Of a stretch of DNA of 64,000 nucleotides, positions 53,286 through 63,282 are shown piece after piece (the stretch's first letter is position 1; each line of letters opens with the position of its first letter). The notes below the pieces were generated by a model, which was given only the letters and a program-made list of their open reading frames with translations, was not told where the DNA came from and ran no database searches. The stretch is taken from contig NZ_CP121354.1 of NCBI RefSeq assembly GCF_029674545.1, forward strand, positions 3,357,001-3,421,000, in the 5' to 3' direction. The DNA is from Mesorhizobium sp. WSM4904. GTDB lineage: Bacteria > Pseudomonadota > Alphaproteobacteria > Rhizobiales > Rhizobiaceae. The translations under genes were made by a program, and so were the position numbers.

Positions 53286-54257
53286 ATGAAAAGACTGGTA
53301 ATTTCTGCTCTAGCCGGCGCGATGTCGCTGGCCGCTTTCCAGGCTATGGCCGCCGACAAGGTGACGCTGCAGCTGAAATGGGTCACGCAGGCGCAGTTCG
53401 CCGGTTACTATGTCGCCAAGGCCAAGGGCTTCTATGATGCCGAGGGCCTCGATGTCGACATCAAGCCGGGCGGTCCGGACATCGCGCCGGAGCAGGTGAT
53501 CGCCGGCGGCGGCGCCGATGTCATCGTCGACTGGATGGGTGGCGCGCTGGCGGCTCGCGAAAAGGGCGTGCCGCTGGTCAACATCGCGCAGCCGTTCAAG
53601 AAGGCCGGCATGGAGCTGGTCTGCCCGAAGGACGGCCCGATCAAGACCGAAGCCGACTTCAAGGGTCATACGCTCGGCGTCTGGTTCTTCGGCAACGAAT
53701 ATCCATTCTACGCCTGGATGAACAAACTCGGCCTCAAGACCGACGGCGGCAAGGACGGCGTCACCGTGCTGAAGCAGAGCTTCGACGTGCAGCCGTTGAT
53801 CCAGAAGCAGGCGGACTGCATCTCGGTCATGACCTATAACGAGTACTGGCAGCTGATCGACGCCGGCTACAAGCCGGAGCAGCTCACCGTCTTCAACTAT
53901 TCGGCCATGGGCAACGACCTGCTCGAGGACGGGCTCTACGCGCTTGAGGACAAGCTGAAGGACCCGGCCTTCGAGGACAAGATGGTGCGTTTCGTGCGCG
54001 CCTCGATGAAGGGCTGGAAATACGCCGTCGACAATTCGGACGAAGCGGCCGGTATCGTCATGGACAATGGCGGCCAGGACGAGAACCACCAGAAGCGCAT
54101 GATGGGCGAGGTCGCCAAGCTGATCGACAATGCCGACGGCAAGCTCGACCCGGCGACCTACGAGCGCACTGCCAAGGCGCTGCTCGACCAGAAGATCATC
54201 GCCAAGGAGCCTTCGGGCGCCTACACGACCGCGATCACCGACAAGGCGATCAAGTAA
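53286..54257 (+). CDS. ABC importer substrate-binding protein, NMT1/THI5 type
   Basis: 323 aa. The ATG at 53286 has AGAGGG upstream. Signal peptide MKRLVISALAGAMSLAAFQA, then mature KVTLQLKWVTQAQFAGYYVA and GFYDAEGLDVDIKPGGPDI, classic THI5-like entry. This family binds HMP precursors, riboflavin-type or pyrimidine ligands. The pyrimidine catabolic cluster upstream favours uracil, thymine or a related base as the ligand; that is inference. A terminator follows the gene. Confidence 0.92.
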   Translation: MKRLVISALAGAMSLAAFQAMAADKVTLQLKWVTQAQFAGYYVAKAKGFYDAEGLDVDIKPGGPDIAPEQVIAGGGADVIVDWMGGALAAREKGVPLVNIAQPFKKAGMELVCPKDGPIKTEADFKGHTLGVWFFGNEYPFYAWMNKLGLKTDGGKDGVTVLKQSFDVQPLIQKQADCISVMTYNEYWQLIDAGYKPEQLTVFNYSAMGNDLLEDGLYALEDKLKDPAFEDKMVRFVRASMKGWKYAVDNSDEAAGIVMDNGGQDENHQKRMMGEVAKLIDNADGKLDPATYERTAKALLDQKIIAKEPSGAYTTAITDKAIK

Positions 54258-54282
54258 AGGTCAGGCTTCTGCAACGGAGTTG

Positions 54283-54307
54283 AAAGGGGCGGGCGACCGC
54301 CCCTTTT
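54283..54307 (+). terminator. Rho-independent terminator of the NMT1/THI5 importer operon
   Basis: AAAGGGGCGG / CCGCCCCTTT arms around a GCGA tetraloop, followed by TTTTTGG. It starts 26 bp after the binding-protein stop codon. Confidence 0.9.
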
Positions 54308-54426
54308 TGGTTGGCGCCGGTAAAATATGCGTGCGCAGGGATACAAAGCGCCGGCCAACCGTTGCTGTAAGTGCATCCGCGCGCCGGGGGAGCCGTGGCG
54401 GACGCGTCAGCAAACGGAGGTCCTCA

Positions 54427-54876
54427 ATGCGTATCTACTCCTTGCCGCTGCTTTCGGCGCTCGCGGTTTCGACCGCCTTCCTGCTCGCCTCGCCGGCCAT
54501 GGCCGAGACGATGAAATTCAAGGCGACGCTCGATGGCAGCCAGCAGAACCCGCCCGTCACGACCAAGGGCAAGGGAACTGCCACGCTCACATTCAACACC
54601 ACCAGCAAGAAGCTCAGCTGGAACGTCAAATATTCCGGTCTCAGCGGGCCGGCGTCGGCCGGTCACATTCACGGTCCGGCGGCAAAGGGTGAAAACGCGG
54701 ATCCCGTAATCCCGTTCAAGAAGGTCAAGAGCCCGATCAAGGGCTCGGCGACGCTGACGGATGCCCAGGCCACCGACCTGGACGCCGGCAAATACTACGT
54801 CAACATCCACACCGCCGCTAACCCGGACGGCGAGATCCGAGGACAGATCGAGAAATCAACAGGCGCATCGATGTAG
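54427..54876 (+). CDS. CHRD-domain secreted protein
   Basis: 149 aa. GGAGG lies 8 bp before the ATG. Signal peptide LLSALAVSTAFLLASPAMA, then a single CHRD domain (named for chordin): FKATLDGSQQNPPVTTKGKG, AGHIHGPAAKGE and YYVNIHTAANPDGEIRGQI. Bacterial CHRD proteins are exported and their function is not established. It is an independent unit, with a terminator before and after. Confidence 0.9.
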   Translation: MRIYSLPLLSALAVSTAFLLASPAMAETMKFKATLDGSQQNPPVTTKGKGTATLTFNTTSKKLSWNVKYSGLSGPASAGHIHGPAAKGENADPVIPFKKVKSPIKGSATLTDAQATDLDAGKYYVNIHTAANPDGEIRGQIEKSTGASM

Positions 54877-54896
54877 CAGCCTTCCGCAGCAGAAAC

Positions 54897-54918
54897 GAGG
54901 CGGGCAACCGCCTCTTTT
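54897..54918 (+). terminator. Rho-independent terminator after the CHRD gene
   Basis: GAGGCGG / CCGCCTC arms around a GCAA tetraloop, followed by TTTT. It starts 21 bp after the stop codon. Confidence 0.9.
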
Positions 54919-54932
54919 CCTGTTTGTGTTTT

Positions 54933-54976
54933 GCATGTCGTTTTCCCAAAAATTGCTCTGCCTTTTTGGGCGACGT
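54933..54976. repeat. Short intergenic palindrome, repeat family E (diverged copy)
   Basis: GCATGTCGTTTTCCCAAAAA at one end and TTTTTGGGCGACGTCG at the other, the same pattern as 2596-2645 with a different centre. It sits between the CHRD gene and the convergent ThDP-enzyme gene. Confidence 0.7.
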
Positions 54977-54982
54977 CGTTGA

Positions 54983-56632
54983 TCACGACTTGTGGCGGAT
55001 CTGCGTCAGCGTGCGGGTCGGCGTGATCGCTTCGGGGTCGAGCCTGATCTCGACGATCGCGGGCTTGCCGCTGCCGCGCGCGCTTTCGAAGGCGGCAGCG
55101 AAATCCCCGGTCTTTTCGACCGTCTCGCCATGGCCGCCATAGGCGCGGGCGAGAGCGGCGAAGTCCGGGTTCTTGAGGTCGGTGGCGACGACGCGGTTCG
55201 GATACTCCCGCTCCTGATGCATGCGGATCGTGCCGTAGATGCCATTGTTGACCACCACGACGATGATCGGCAGGCCGTATTGCACGGCGGTCGCGAATTC
55301 CTGCCCGTTCATCAGGAAGCAGCCGTCGCCGGCAAAGGCGACAATGGTGCGATCCGGGAACAACGCCTTGGCGGCAACGGCCGCCGGTGTGCCATAGCCC
55401 ATCGAGCCGGAGGTCGGGGCGGCCTGCGTGGCGAAGCGGCGGAAGCGGTGGAAGCGGTGCACCCAGGTGGCGTAATTACCGGCGCCGTTGGTGAGGATGG
55501 CGTCCTCCGGCAGCACCTTTTCCAGATAGTTCATGATCGGCCCCATCTGGACGGCGCCGGGCCCGGTCTCGGGCGGCGTCGACCACTCGAGGTAGGCGGC
55601 GTGAGCTTTCGCCGTCTCGTCCGCCCATGACGGCGTGCCGGCCGGCTTGCGCTTGGCGAAAGCCTCGACGAAAGCCGCGGGCGAGGCGTTGATCGCCAGC
55701 GTCGGCCGGTAGACGCGGCCGAGCTCGCCGGCATCGGCGTGGACATGCACCAGCGCCTGGTCGGGGTAGGGGCTCTTCAGCAGCGTGTAATCCGAGGACG
55801 GCATCTCGCCCAGGCGACCGCCGATCAGCAATACGACATCGGCCTGCTTGATCTGCGCCGCCAGCTTCGGATTGATGCCGATCCCGACATCGCCGGCGTA
55901 GTTCGGGTGCAAATGATCGAACAGCATCTGGCGGCGGAAGGAGCAGCCGACGGGCAGTGCCCATGCCTCGGCGATCAAGCGCATATGCGCCACCGCTTCT
56001 TCATTCCAGCGCGTGCCGCCGAGGATGACAAATGGGCGCTTCGCGTTGCTCAACAGCATTTCAAGCGCGTCGAGCTCGGTCTCGCCGGGATGCGTCTCGA
56101 CCGGCGTGTGCGGAAGCGCCTCCGGCGCCTCGACCTCGCTGGTCAGCATGTCCTCGGGCAGCGAGATGACGACCGGGCCGGGGCGGCCGGATGTCGCGAC
56201 GGCAAAGGCGCGGGTGACGAATTCCGGGATGCGCGCGGCATCGTCGATCTCGACCACCCATTTGGCGATGTCGCCGAAGAAGCGCTTGTAGTCGACCTCC
56301 TGAAAAGCCTCGCGCTCCTTGGCGTGACTGGCGACCTGGCCGATGAACAGGATCAGCGGCACCGAATCCTGCATGGCGATGTGGATGCCGGCGGAAGCGT
56401 TGGTGGCGCCGGGGCCGCGGGTGACGAAGCAGATGCCGGGCTTGCCGGTCAGGCGCCCCTGACAGTCGGCCATCATCGCTGCACCCCCTTCCTGGCGGCA
56501 GACGATGGTGCGGATCGAGGAGTCGTGCAGCGCGTCGAGCACAGCCAGATAAGATTCGCCGGGCACGCAGAAGATGCGGTCGGTGCCGTTCGCTTCGAGC
56601 GCCTCGACGATCAGTTGTCCGCCGGTCTTCAT
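54983..56632 (-). CDS. Thiamine-diphosphate-dependent enzyme (acetolactate synthase/hydroxyacyl-CoA lyase-like)
   Basis: 549 aa with the three-domain layout of the acetolactate synthase superfamily. The N-terminal PYR domain carries the activating glutamate in CRQEGGAAMMA. The middle domain has ILGGTRWNEEAVAHM. The C-terminal PP domain has the ThDP/Mg motif GDGCFLMNGQEFATAV followed by VVVNNGIYGTIRMHQ. No small regulatory subunit is nearby. It follows a CaiB-type CoA-transferase gene with 4-bp overlap, so the substrate may be a CoA thioester. True biosynthetic acetolactate synthase is less likely on this context; oxalyl-CoA decarboxylase lacks close resemblance. Confidence 0.88.
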   Translation of the reverse strand: MKTGGQLIVEALEANGTDRIFCVPGESYLAVLDALHDSSIRTIVCRQEGGAAMMADCQGRLTGKPGICFVTRGPGATNASAGIHIAMQDSVPLILFIGQVASHAKEREAFQEVDYKRFFGDIAKWVVEIDDAARIPEFVTRAFAVATSGRPGPVVISLPEDMLTSEVEAPEALPHTPVETHPGETELDALEMLLSNAKRPFVILGGTRWNEEAVAHMRLIAEAWALPVGCSFRRQMLFDHLHPNYAGDVGIGINPKLAAQIKQADVVLLIGGRLGEMPSSDYTLLKSPYPDQALVHVHADAGELGRVYRPTLAINASPAAFVEAFAKRKPAGTPSWADETAKAHAAYLEWSTPPETGPGAVQMGPIMNYLEKVLPEDAILTNGAGNYATWVHRFHRFRRFATQAAPTSGSMGYGTPAAVAAKALFPDRTIVAFAGDGCFLMNGQEFATAVQYGLPIIVVVVNNGIYGTIRMHQEREYPNRVVATDLKNPDFAALARAYGGHGETVEKTGDFAAAFESARGSGKPAIVEIRLDPEAITPTRTLTQIRHKS

Positions 56633-57804
56633 TTTGCTGATCTCTCCAGTTCGGCAAGGATTTCTGCAGTGTGCTCGCCAAGACGCGGCGAGGGGCGCTC
56701 GTAGACGAGCGGCGTGCCCGACATCACCATCGGTGCGCGCACGGAAGGCAGCAAATTGCCATGCCCGTCGTCGAGGTCGAGCCGCATGCCGCGCGCGATC
56801 GTCTGCGGATCGGCGAACATCTGGCCGATCGTGTTGATCGGGCTCGCCGGAACGCCGGCCGCTTCGAGCTTGGCCAAAAGCGGATCGCGATCCCAGGTGC
56901 TCAATACCTCGATGATCAGCTCGCGCAGTTTCGCGCGGTTGGCGACGCGGGCGGGATTGGTGGCGAAATCCGGATTGGCGGGCAGGTCGGTGAGGCCAAC
57001 TACCGCACAGAACTTGGCGAACTGGCCGTCATTGCCGACGGCAAGGATGATATGGCCATCCTTCACCGGCAGCACCTCGTAAGGCGCTATATTCATATGC
57101 GCGTTGCCCATCTGCACCGGCGATTTGCCGGAAACCAGATAGTTGAGGTTCTGGTTGCCGAGCGCCGAGATCTGGCTGTCGTAGAGCGCCATGTCGATGT
57201 GCTGGCCTTCGCCGGTCTTCTCGGCATGGCGCAGCGCCGCCTGGATGGCGATCACGGAATAGAGGCCGGTGAACAGGTCGGAGATGGCGACGCCAGCCTT
57301 CTGCGGCTCGCGGCCGGCCTCGCCGGTGATCGACATCATGCCGGCCATCGCCTGGATGATGAAGTCGTAGCCGGCGCGTGGCGCATACGGGCCATCCTGG
57401 CCGAAGCCGGTGATCGAGCAATAGACGAGGCGCGGGTTGGTCTTCTTCAGGCTCTCGTAATCGAGGCCGTATTTCTTCAACCCGCCGAGCTTGAAGTTCT
57501 CGATCAGCACGTCGGCCGTGGCGATGAGGCGGCGCAGCGGGTCGGCGCCCTCGGGCTTGGAGAAATCGATGGCGATCGAGCGCTTGCCGCGATTGCAGGA
57601 ATGATAATAGGCGGCCGACAGGTTCTCGCCGTCATGGCTCATGACGAAGGGCGGCCCCCATTTGCGGGTGTCGTCGCCGCCGTCCGGGCTCTCGACCTTG
57701 ATGACATCGGCGCCGAGGTCGGCGAGCAACTGGCCGGCCCAAGGTCCCGCCAGGATGCGGGCCAGTTCGATAACGCGGATGCCTTTCAGCGGAGGTTCAG
57801 CCAT
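56629..57804 (-). CDS. CaiB/BaiF-type CoA-transferase
   Basis: 391 aa class III CoA-transferase. N-terminal PLKGIRVIELARILAGPWAG and LLADLGADVIKVESPDGGDD are family hallmarks; the latter spans the region where the catalytic aspartate follows (GADPLRRLIATADVLIENFK, FGQDGPY). It would move CoA between carboxylic acids. It is the first gene of a two-gene operon with the ThDP enzyme (ATGA overlap), implying that the CoA ester it makes is used by that enzyme. The acid substrate is unknown. Confidence 0.92.
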   Translation of the reverse strand: MAEPPLKGIRVIELARILAGPWAGQLLADLGADVIKVESPDGGDDTRKWGPPFVMSHDGENLSAAYYHSCNRGKRSIAIDFSKPEGADPLRRLIATADVLIENFKLGGLKKYGLDYESLKKTNPRLVYCSITGFGQDGPYAPRAGYDFIIQAMAGMMSITGEAGREPQKAGVAISDLFTGLYSVIAIQAALRHAEKTGEGQHIDMALYDSQISALGNQNLNYLVSGKSPVQMGNAHMNIAPYEVLPVKDGHIILAVGNDGQFAKFCAVVGLTDLPANPDFATNPARVANRAKLRELIIEVLSTWDRDPLLAKLEAAGVPASPINTIGQMFADPQTIARGMRLDLDDGHGNLLPSVRAPMVMSGTPLVYERPSPRLGEHTAEILAELERSAK

Positions 57805-57884
57805 GGATCACCGTGGTTTGACGAAGCGCAGCCTCTATCAATCGTAGCAGGCTGTGTCACGACTCATGCTGTAGGCCACGCCGA

Positions 57885-58817
57885 TCACGACTTCAGCACG
57901 TTGTCTGCCCAGGCGGAGAAATCGTTCATGACGAGATCTCGATTGACCTCGTTCAGGCTTTCGTGCCGCGTCTCCGCGTAAACCTTTGAAACCAGATTCG
58001 AAAAGCCCATTCGGTCCATGCGCCGGGCGAGGTGGCTAACCGCCTTACCATAGTCCGAAGCCGGGTCCCTCTCGCCGCCGACCAGGTTGACGGGAAGGTC
58101 GCGCCGCACGCCGGTAAAGCTGGAATCCTTGCCGGCGTAAAGCGCCATCTCGACAACATCGCGCCACATCGAGATGGAGGCATCCCAGCCGCAGAGCGGA
58201 TCGGCGATGTATTTGTCGACCTCGACCGGATCGCGCGACAGCCAGTCGAACAGGGTCCTGTGGTTGGGCACGGCCTTGCCCCAGGCCTGGAAGGTGAGCC
58301 TCGGCAGCAGGCGCGACGGCACGTCCGATCCCAGCCGCATCCGCTCCCAGCCGAGGATGCCCAGCGCCAGCTGGCCGAGCAGGCCTTGCGAGAAATTGCC
58401 GTTCCAGATCGCGGCGGCATGGATGCGCCCGGAATGGCGCAGGATGAAATTCAGCGCGATCGAGGCGCCGAGCGAATGTCCAAAAGCGATCACCGGCAAT
58501 CCTGGATGCTCTGCGGCGATCAGATCATGCACCGCGCCGACATCGGCGATCACCTTGGCGATGCCGTCGACGTCGGCGAACCTGCCGAGCGGCGCGTCGG
58601 GCGCCTTTGTCGCGCCATGGCCGCGATGGTCATGGGCGTAAACATGAAAGCCGCGTTCGGCGAGGAAATCGGCAAAGCGGGCGTAACGCGCCGCATGCTC
58701 GGCCAGGCCGTGATTGATCTGGATGACGGCGCGCGGAGATGTCCGCGCTTGTCTCACATAGAGGTTGAGGTCGGCCCCGGTCGGTGAGGCCAGCCTGGTC
58801 TTCCTGTCAAATGGCAT
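57885..58817 (-). CDS. Alpha/beta hydrolase (monoacylglycerol lipase/serine aminopeptidase S33 type)
   Basis: 310 aa with no signal peptide. The nucleophile elbow is GHSLG in VIAFGHSLGASIALNF, with the oxyanion-side motif NHGLAEHAARYARFADFLAE near the N-terminus, typical of lysophospholipase/monoacylglycerol lipase-like proteins. C-terminal aspartate and histidine of the triad lie in GGERDPASDYGKAV and ETRHESLNEVNRD. The 80-bp gap from the CoA-transferase gene contains nothing notable. Confidence 0.9.
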   Translation of the reverse strand: MPFDRKTRLASPTGADLNLYVRQARTSPRAVIQINHGLAEHAARYARFADFLAERGFHVYAHDHRGHGATKAPDAPLGRFADVDGIAKVIADVGAVHDLIAAEHPGLPVIAFGHSLGASIALNFILRHSGRIHAAAIWNGNFSQGLLGQLALGILGWERMRLGSDVPSRLLPRLTFQAWGKAVPNHRTLFDWLSRDPVEVDKYIADPLCGWDASISMWRDVVEMALYAGKDSSFTGVRRDLPVNLVGGERDPASDYGKAVSHLARRMDRMGFSNLVSKVYAETRHESLNEVNRDLVMNDFSAWADNVLKS

Positions 58818-59012
58818 GTCTCGCTCCCTTCGCGACTGATGGGCGAGGGTTTCGACGGCGTCAAGAGAGCGCGGTCCTTTCGACCGGATCGGGCGCGCCC
58901 ATCGCTCTCCTGGGGATTATTTTCGCGCGACGAAAAAGATCGTAATTCTGACACTTCGCCTGTTCTAGTGTGACGAATTCAATACGGTTCAATGATCGCC
59001 GGGAGAGCGGGA

Positions 59013-60023
59013 ATGCGGGCTTGGGCATTGTGGGGTTCGGTTGTTCTGGCTCTGGTTGGCGCCGACGCGGCGCATGCCGATGTGAAGATGAGCGGCACCT
59101 TCGTGGCCGACAGCGCCTGTCCTGCGACGCAAGCCATCAAGAGCGGCAAGAATCCCGGCGACGTGTCCACTCAAACAGGACAGAGCTACCAGCTTTTGGC
59201 CGGCAACAAGGACGAACCCACCCACTACCTCATCCAGGTTCCGGGAGCCGATCCGGAACGGCGTTGGGTGAGGATCGGCTGCGGCCATGTCACCGGCGGC
59301 GGCGCCGCGGCCGCACCGGCATCCGCCGGCCAGGCCAAGCCGTCGCAGCCCGCCTCCGGCAAGCCTGAATATGTCTTCGCTCTGAGCTGGCAGCCCGCCT
59401 TCTGCGAGACCAAGGGCAGCAAGCCCGAATGCAAGGCACAGAGCCCCAGCGAGTTCGATGCTTCCCACTTCACCCTGCATGGGCTGTGGCCGCAGCCGAA
59501 CGGCAATTTCTATTGCCAGGTGTCGGCCGGCGACAAGGCCAACGACAACCCCGCGCATTGGGGGGACCTGCCGCCCGTCAATCTCGATGCCGGCACGCGC
59601 GCCGAGCTCGACCAGGTTATGCCGGGCACGGCTTCCAAGCTCGAACGCCATGAGTGGATCAAGCACGGCACCTGCTACGGCAAGAGCCAGCAGGACTATT
59701 TCTCCGACGCGCTCAATCTGATGCGCGCGGTGAATGCCTCGCCGGTGCGCGACCTCTTCACCAAGAACATCGGCAAGCAGTTGACGTCGGAGCAGATCCG
59801 CAATGCCTTCGACAAGGCCTTCGGCGCCGGCGCCGGCGACCGGGTGCGCGTTTCCTGCCTGGTCGATCCGTCGAGCGGCCGGCGGCTGATCGGCGAGCTG
59901 ACGCTCGGCCTCTCCGGCCCGATCGGTCCCGACAGCAAGCTCGCCGACCTGCTCATGGCTTCGGCGCCGACGGGCAAGGCCGGTTGCCCGAAGGGCACGG
60001 TCGACGCGATCGGGTTTCAGTAA
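59013..60023 (+). CDS. Secreted ribonuclease T2 with an additional N-terminal domain
   Basis: 336 aa. The ATG at 59013 is preferred (GGGAGAG upstream); an ATG at 58992 lacks a good site. Signal peptide ALWGSVVLALVGADAAHA. Residues about 22-105 form an extra domain (GTFVADSACPATQAIKSGKN... RRWVRIGCGHV), then an Ala/Pro linker and the T2 catalytic part with CAS1 FTLHGLWPQ and CAS2 HEWIKHGTC, both histidines and the glutamate present. It would degrade RNA in the periplasm or outside the cell. Confidence 0.92.
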   Translation: MRAWALWGSVVLALVGADAAHADVKMSGTFVADSACPATQAIKSGKNPGDVSTQTGQSYQLLAGNKDEPTHYLIQVPGADPERRWVRIGCGHVTGGGAAAAPASAGQAKPSQPASGKPEYVFALSWQPAFCETKGSKPECKAQSPSEFDASHFTLHGLWPQPNGNFYCQVSAGDKANDNPAHWGDLPPVNLDAGTRAELDQVMPGTASKLERHEWIKHGTCYGKSQQDYFSDALNLMRAVNASPVRDLFTKNIGKQLTSEQIRNAFDKAFGAGAGDRVRVSCLVDPSSGRRLIGELTLGLSGPIGPDSKLADLLMASAPTGKAGCPKGTVDAIGFQ

Positions 60024-60054
60024 GAGCTCGGCAGCCGGGTTTTGGCTGTCGAAG

Positions 60055-61425
60055 TCAGGCGGTCTTCGGAGCTGCCCGTCGGTTGTTGGCGTCGCTGCCC
60101 GGCTCGCCGACCACCCTGTCGCGGCCGCTCGACTTGGCCTTGTAGAGGCGCTGGTCGGCCAATGCGAAAATGTCGGCCAGGCAGCGCGTCGTCTCGCCGA
60201 CCGTCGAGACGCCGGCGCTGACGGTTATGTTGAAACGGCTGGTATGGCCTGAGGTCTTGACTGCGTTCCTGATGCTTTCGCCGAGCAGCTTTGCCAGCGA
60301 ATGCGGCCGAGGGCACAGGATCGCGAACTCCTCGCCACCGATCCTGAACACCTGGTCCTCGCTTCCGACAGTCTCGATCAGCGCGGCGGTTATCGATTTC
60401 AGCACCTTGTCGCCCTCGGCATGGCCGAACCGGTCGTTGATCGATTTGAAATGGTCGACATCGACGATCAGCAGACTGAGCGGCTTGGCGGTCCGGATGC
60501 ACGCCGCGACAGCCGCCTCGCCGTCGGCATCGAAGCTGCCGCGATGCAGCAGTCCTGTCAGGCCGTCGCGGCCGACATGCTTGACCAGCGCCTCGTAGCG
60601 TTCGCGATAGGTGAGGGTGTCGAAAATGTCGGAGAGGCCGCGCGGCACGGCAATCTCGTGGTCTTCCACCCATTCGAGGTAGGCGACAAGCATGCCGCTG
60701 TAGACGAGTGCCGCGGCCATCTTGGCGAACCAGCCGCCGAAGAAGACCTCGATCGGCGCACCGGCGACGAAATGCAGCGCCGTGAAGAAGCCGGCCTGGT
60801 CGAATGTCAGCACGCAGGCGACCGAAGCCAGGATGCGTGCAAGAGGCAAATGGCGCAGATAGGCGCCGAGCTTTTCGTAGAGCAGGATGATCAGGATGGC
60901 GTCGACGAAGAGCAGCGAGGTGCCCCACGCCATCAGCCAGCCCATCTCGTCGATGAAGCCGATATCCGGCATCTTGCCGTCCGGAAGCGGCGAGATCGCG
61001 TGCAAACGCAGGACGAGCACGAGAGCGATCATCAGCGCATTGCCGAGCAGCAGGCCGTAGATCGGCTGGCGGACGGTCGCGGCGTCCTCCTTCATATACA
61101 GAAGAAGCAGCATCACCAGCTTGCCGGAGAACATCACGGCGGAGCCGGGCGAGACCATGCCGAAGGGCAGCGCGACATAGAAGGTGCTGGCGAGGTAGGT
61201 TTCGAGGAAATGCATGACGCCGAGCGCGCAGATGAACACGCCGAGCCCGATGCGGCGCCGGAAGCGGAAGAGCGTCACCATGGCGCCGAAGTACAGAACC
61301 GCTTCGGCAAGCAGCAAGGAACCGTTCAGCACGTCGTCGATCCGATCTCTCCCGAAAATCGCGGCCTTGCCGCGATTCCCCAACCTTCTTCGTTCTGAAG
61401 GGGAATGGTTAACCGCTGCTTTCAC
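60055..61425 (-). CDS. Membrane-bound diguanylate cyclase (GGDEF)
   Basis: 456 aa. About six to seven hydrophobic helices in the first ~245 residues (for example VMFSGKLVMLLLLYM and ALMIALVLVLRL) form an unassigned membrane sensor domain. The C-terminal GGDEF domain has an intact GGEEF motif (RIGGEEFAIL) and DVDHFKSINDRFGHAEGD. The inhibitory I-site RxxD is not kept (GSED in its place), suggesting little product feedback. Predicted to make cyclic di-GMP. The start is uncertain; an internal ATG (MVTLFRF) would shorten the leader. Convergent with the RNase T2 gene. Confidence 0.9.
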   Translation of the reverse strand: MKAAVNHSPSERRRLGNRGKAAIFGRDRIDDVLNGSLLLAEAVLYFGAMVTLFRFRRRIGLGVFICALGVMHFLETYLASTFYVALPFGMVSPGSAVMFSGKLVMLLLLYMKEDAATVRQPIYGLLLGNALMIALVLVLRLHAISPLPDGKMPDIGFIDEMGWLMAWGTSLLFVDAILIILLYEKLGAYLRHLPLARILASVACVLTFDQAGFFTALHFVAGAPIEVFFGGWFAKMAAALVYSGMLVAYLEWVEDHEIAVPRGLSDIFDTLTYRERYEALVKHVGRDGLTGLLHRGSFDADGEAAVAACIRTAKPLSLLIVDVDHFKSINDRFGHAEGDKVLKSITAALIETVGSEDQVFRIGGEEFAILCPRPHSLAKLLGESIRNAVKTSGHTSRFNITVSAGVSTVGETTRCLADIFALADQRLYKAKSSGRDRVVGEPGSDANNRRAAPKTA

Positions 61426-61594
61426 CGGCTCGGGCCGTGCAAGGATTTGATCGACTACGCATGGCTGCCTCCAACCCAGCGAAAGCCTCAGGAAGGTCCG
61501 GGATGCTGAAAGCGATTGCCGTTAGGCGCTTCATCGCCTACATAGCGCGCAACCCCCATCCAATGTGACACCTCAGTTTCCAGGGAAAGCGCGC

Positions 61595-63244
<1,650 letters not shown>

Positions 63245-63282
63245 GACAGTCCACGGGCGGCGAACAAATACGAGGTTCTGAA

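Noticed and set aside
54983..57804. Oxalate degradation pair (oxalyl-CoA decarboxylase plus formyl-CoA transferase)
   Set aside because: The CoA-transferase fits loosely, but the ThDP protein does not resemble recalled oxalyl-CoA decarboxylase around the substrate and cofactor segments, so the specific name was not used.
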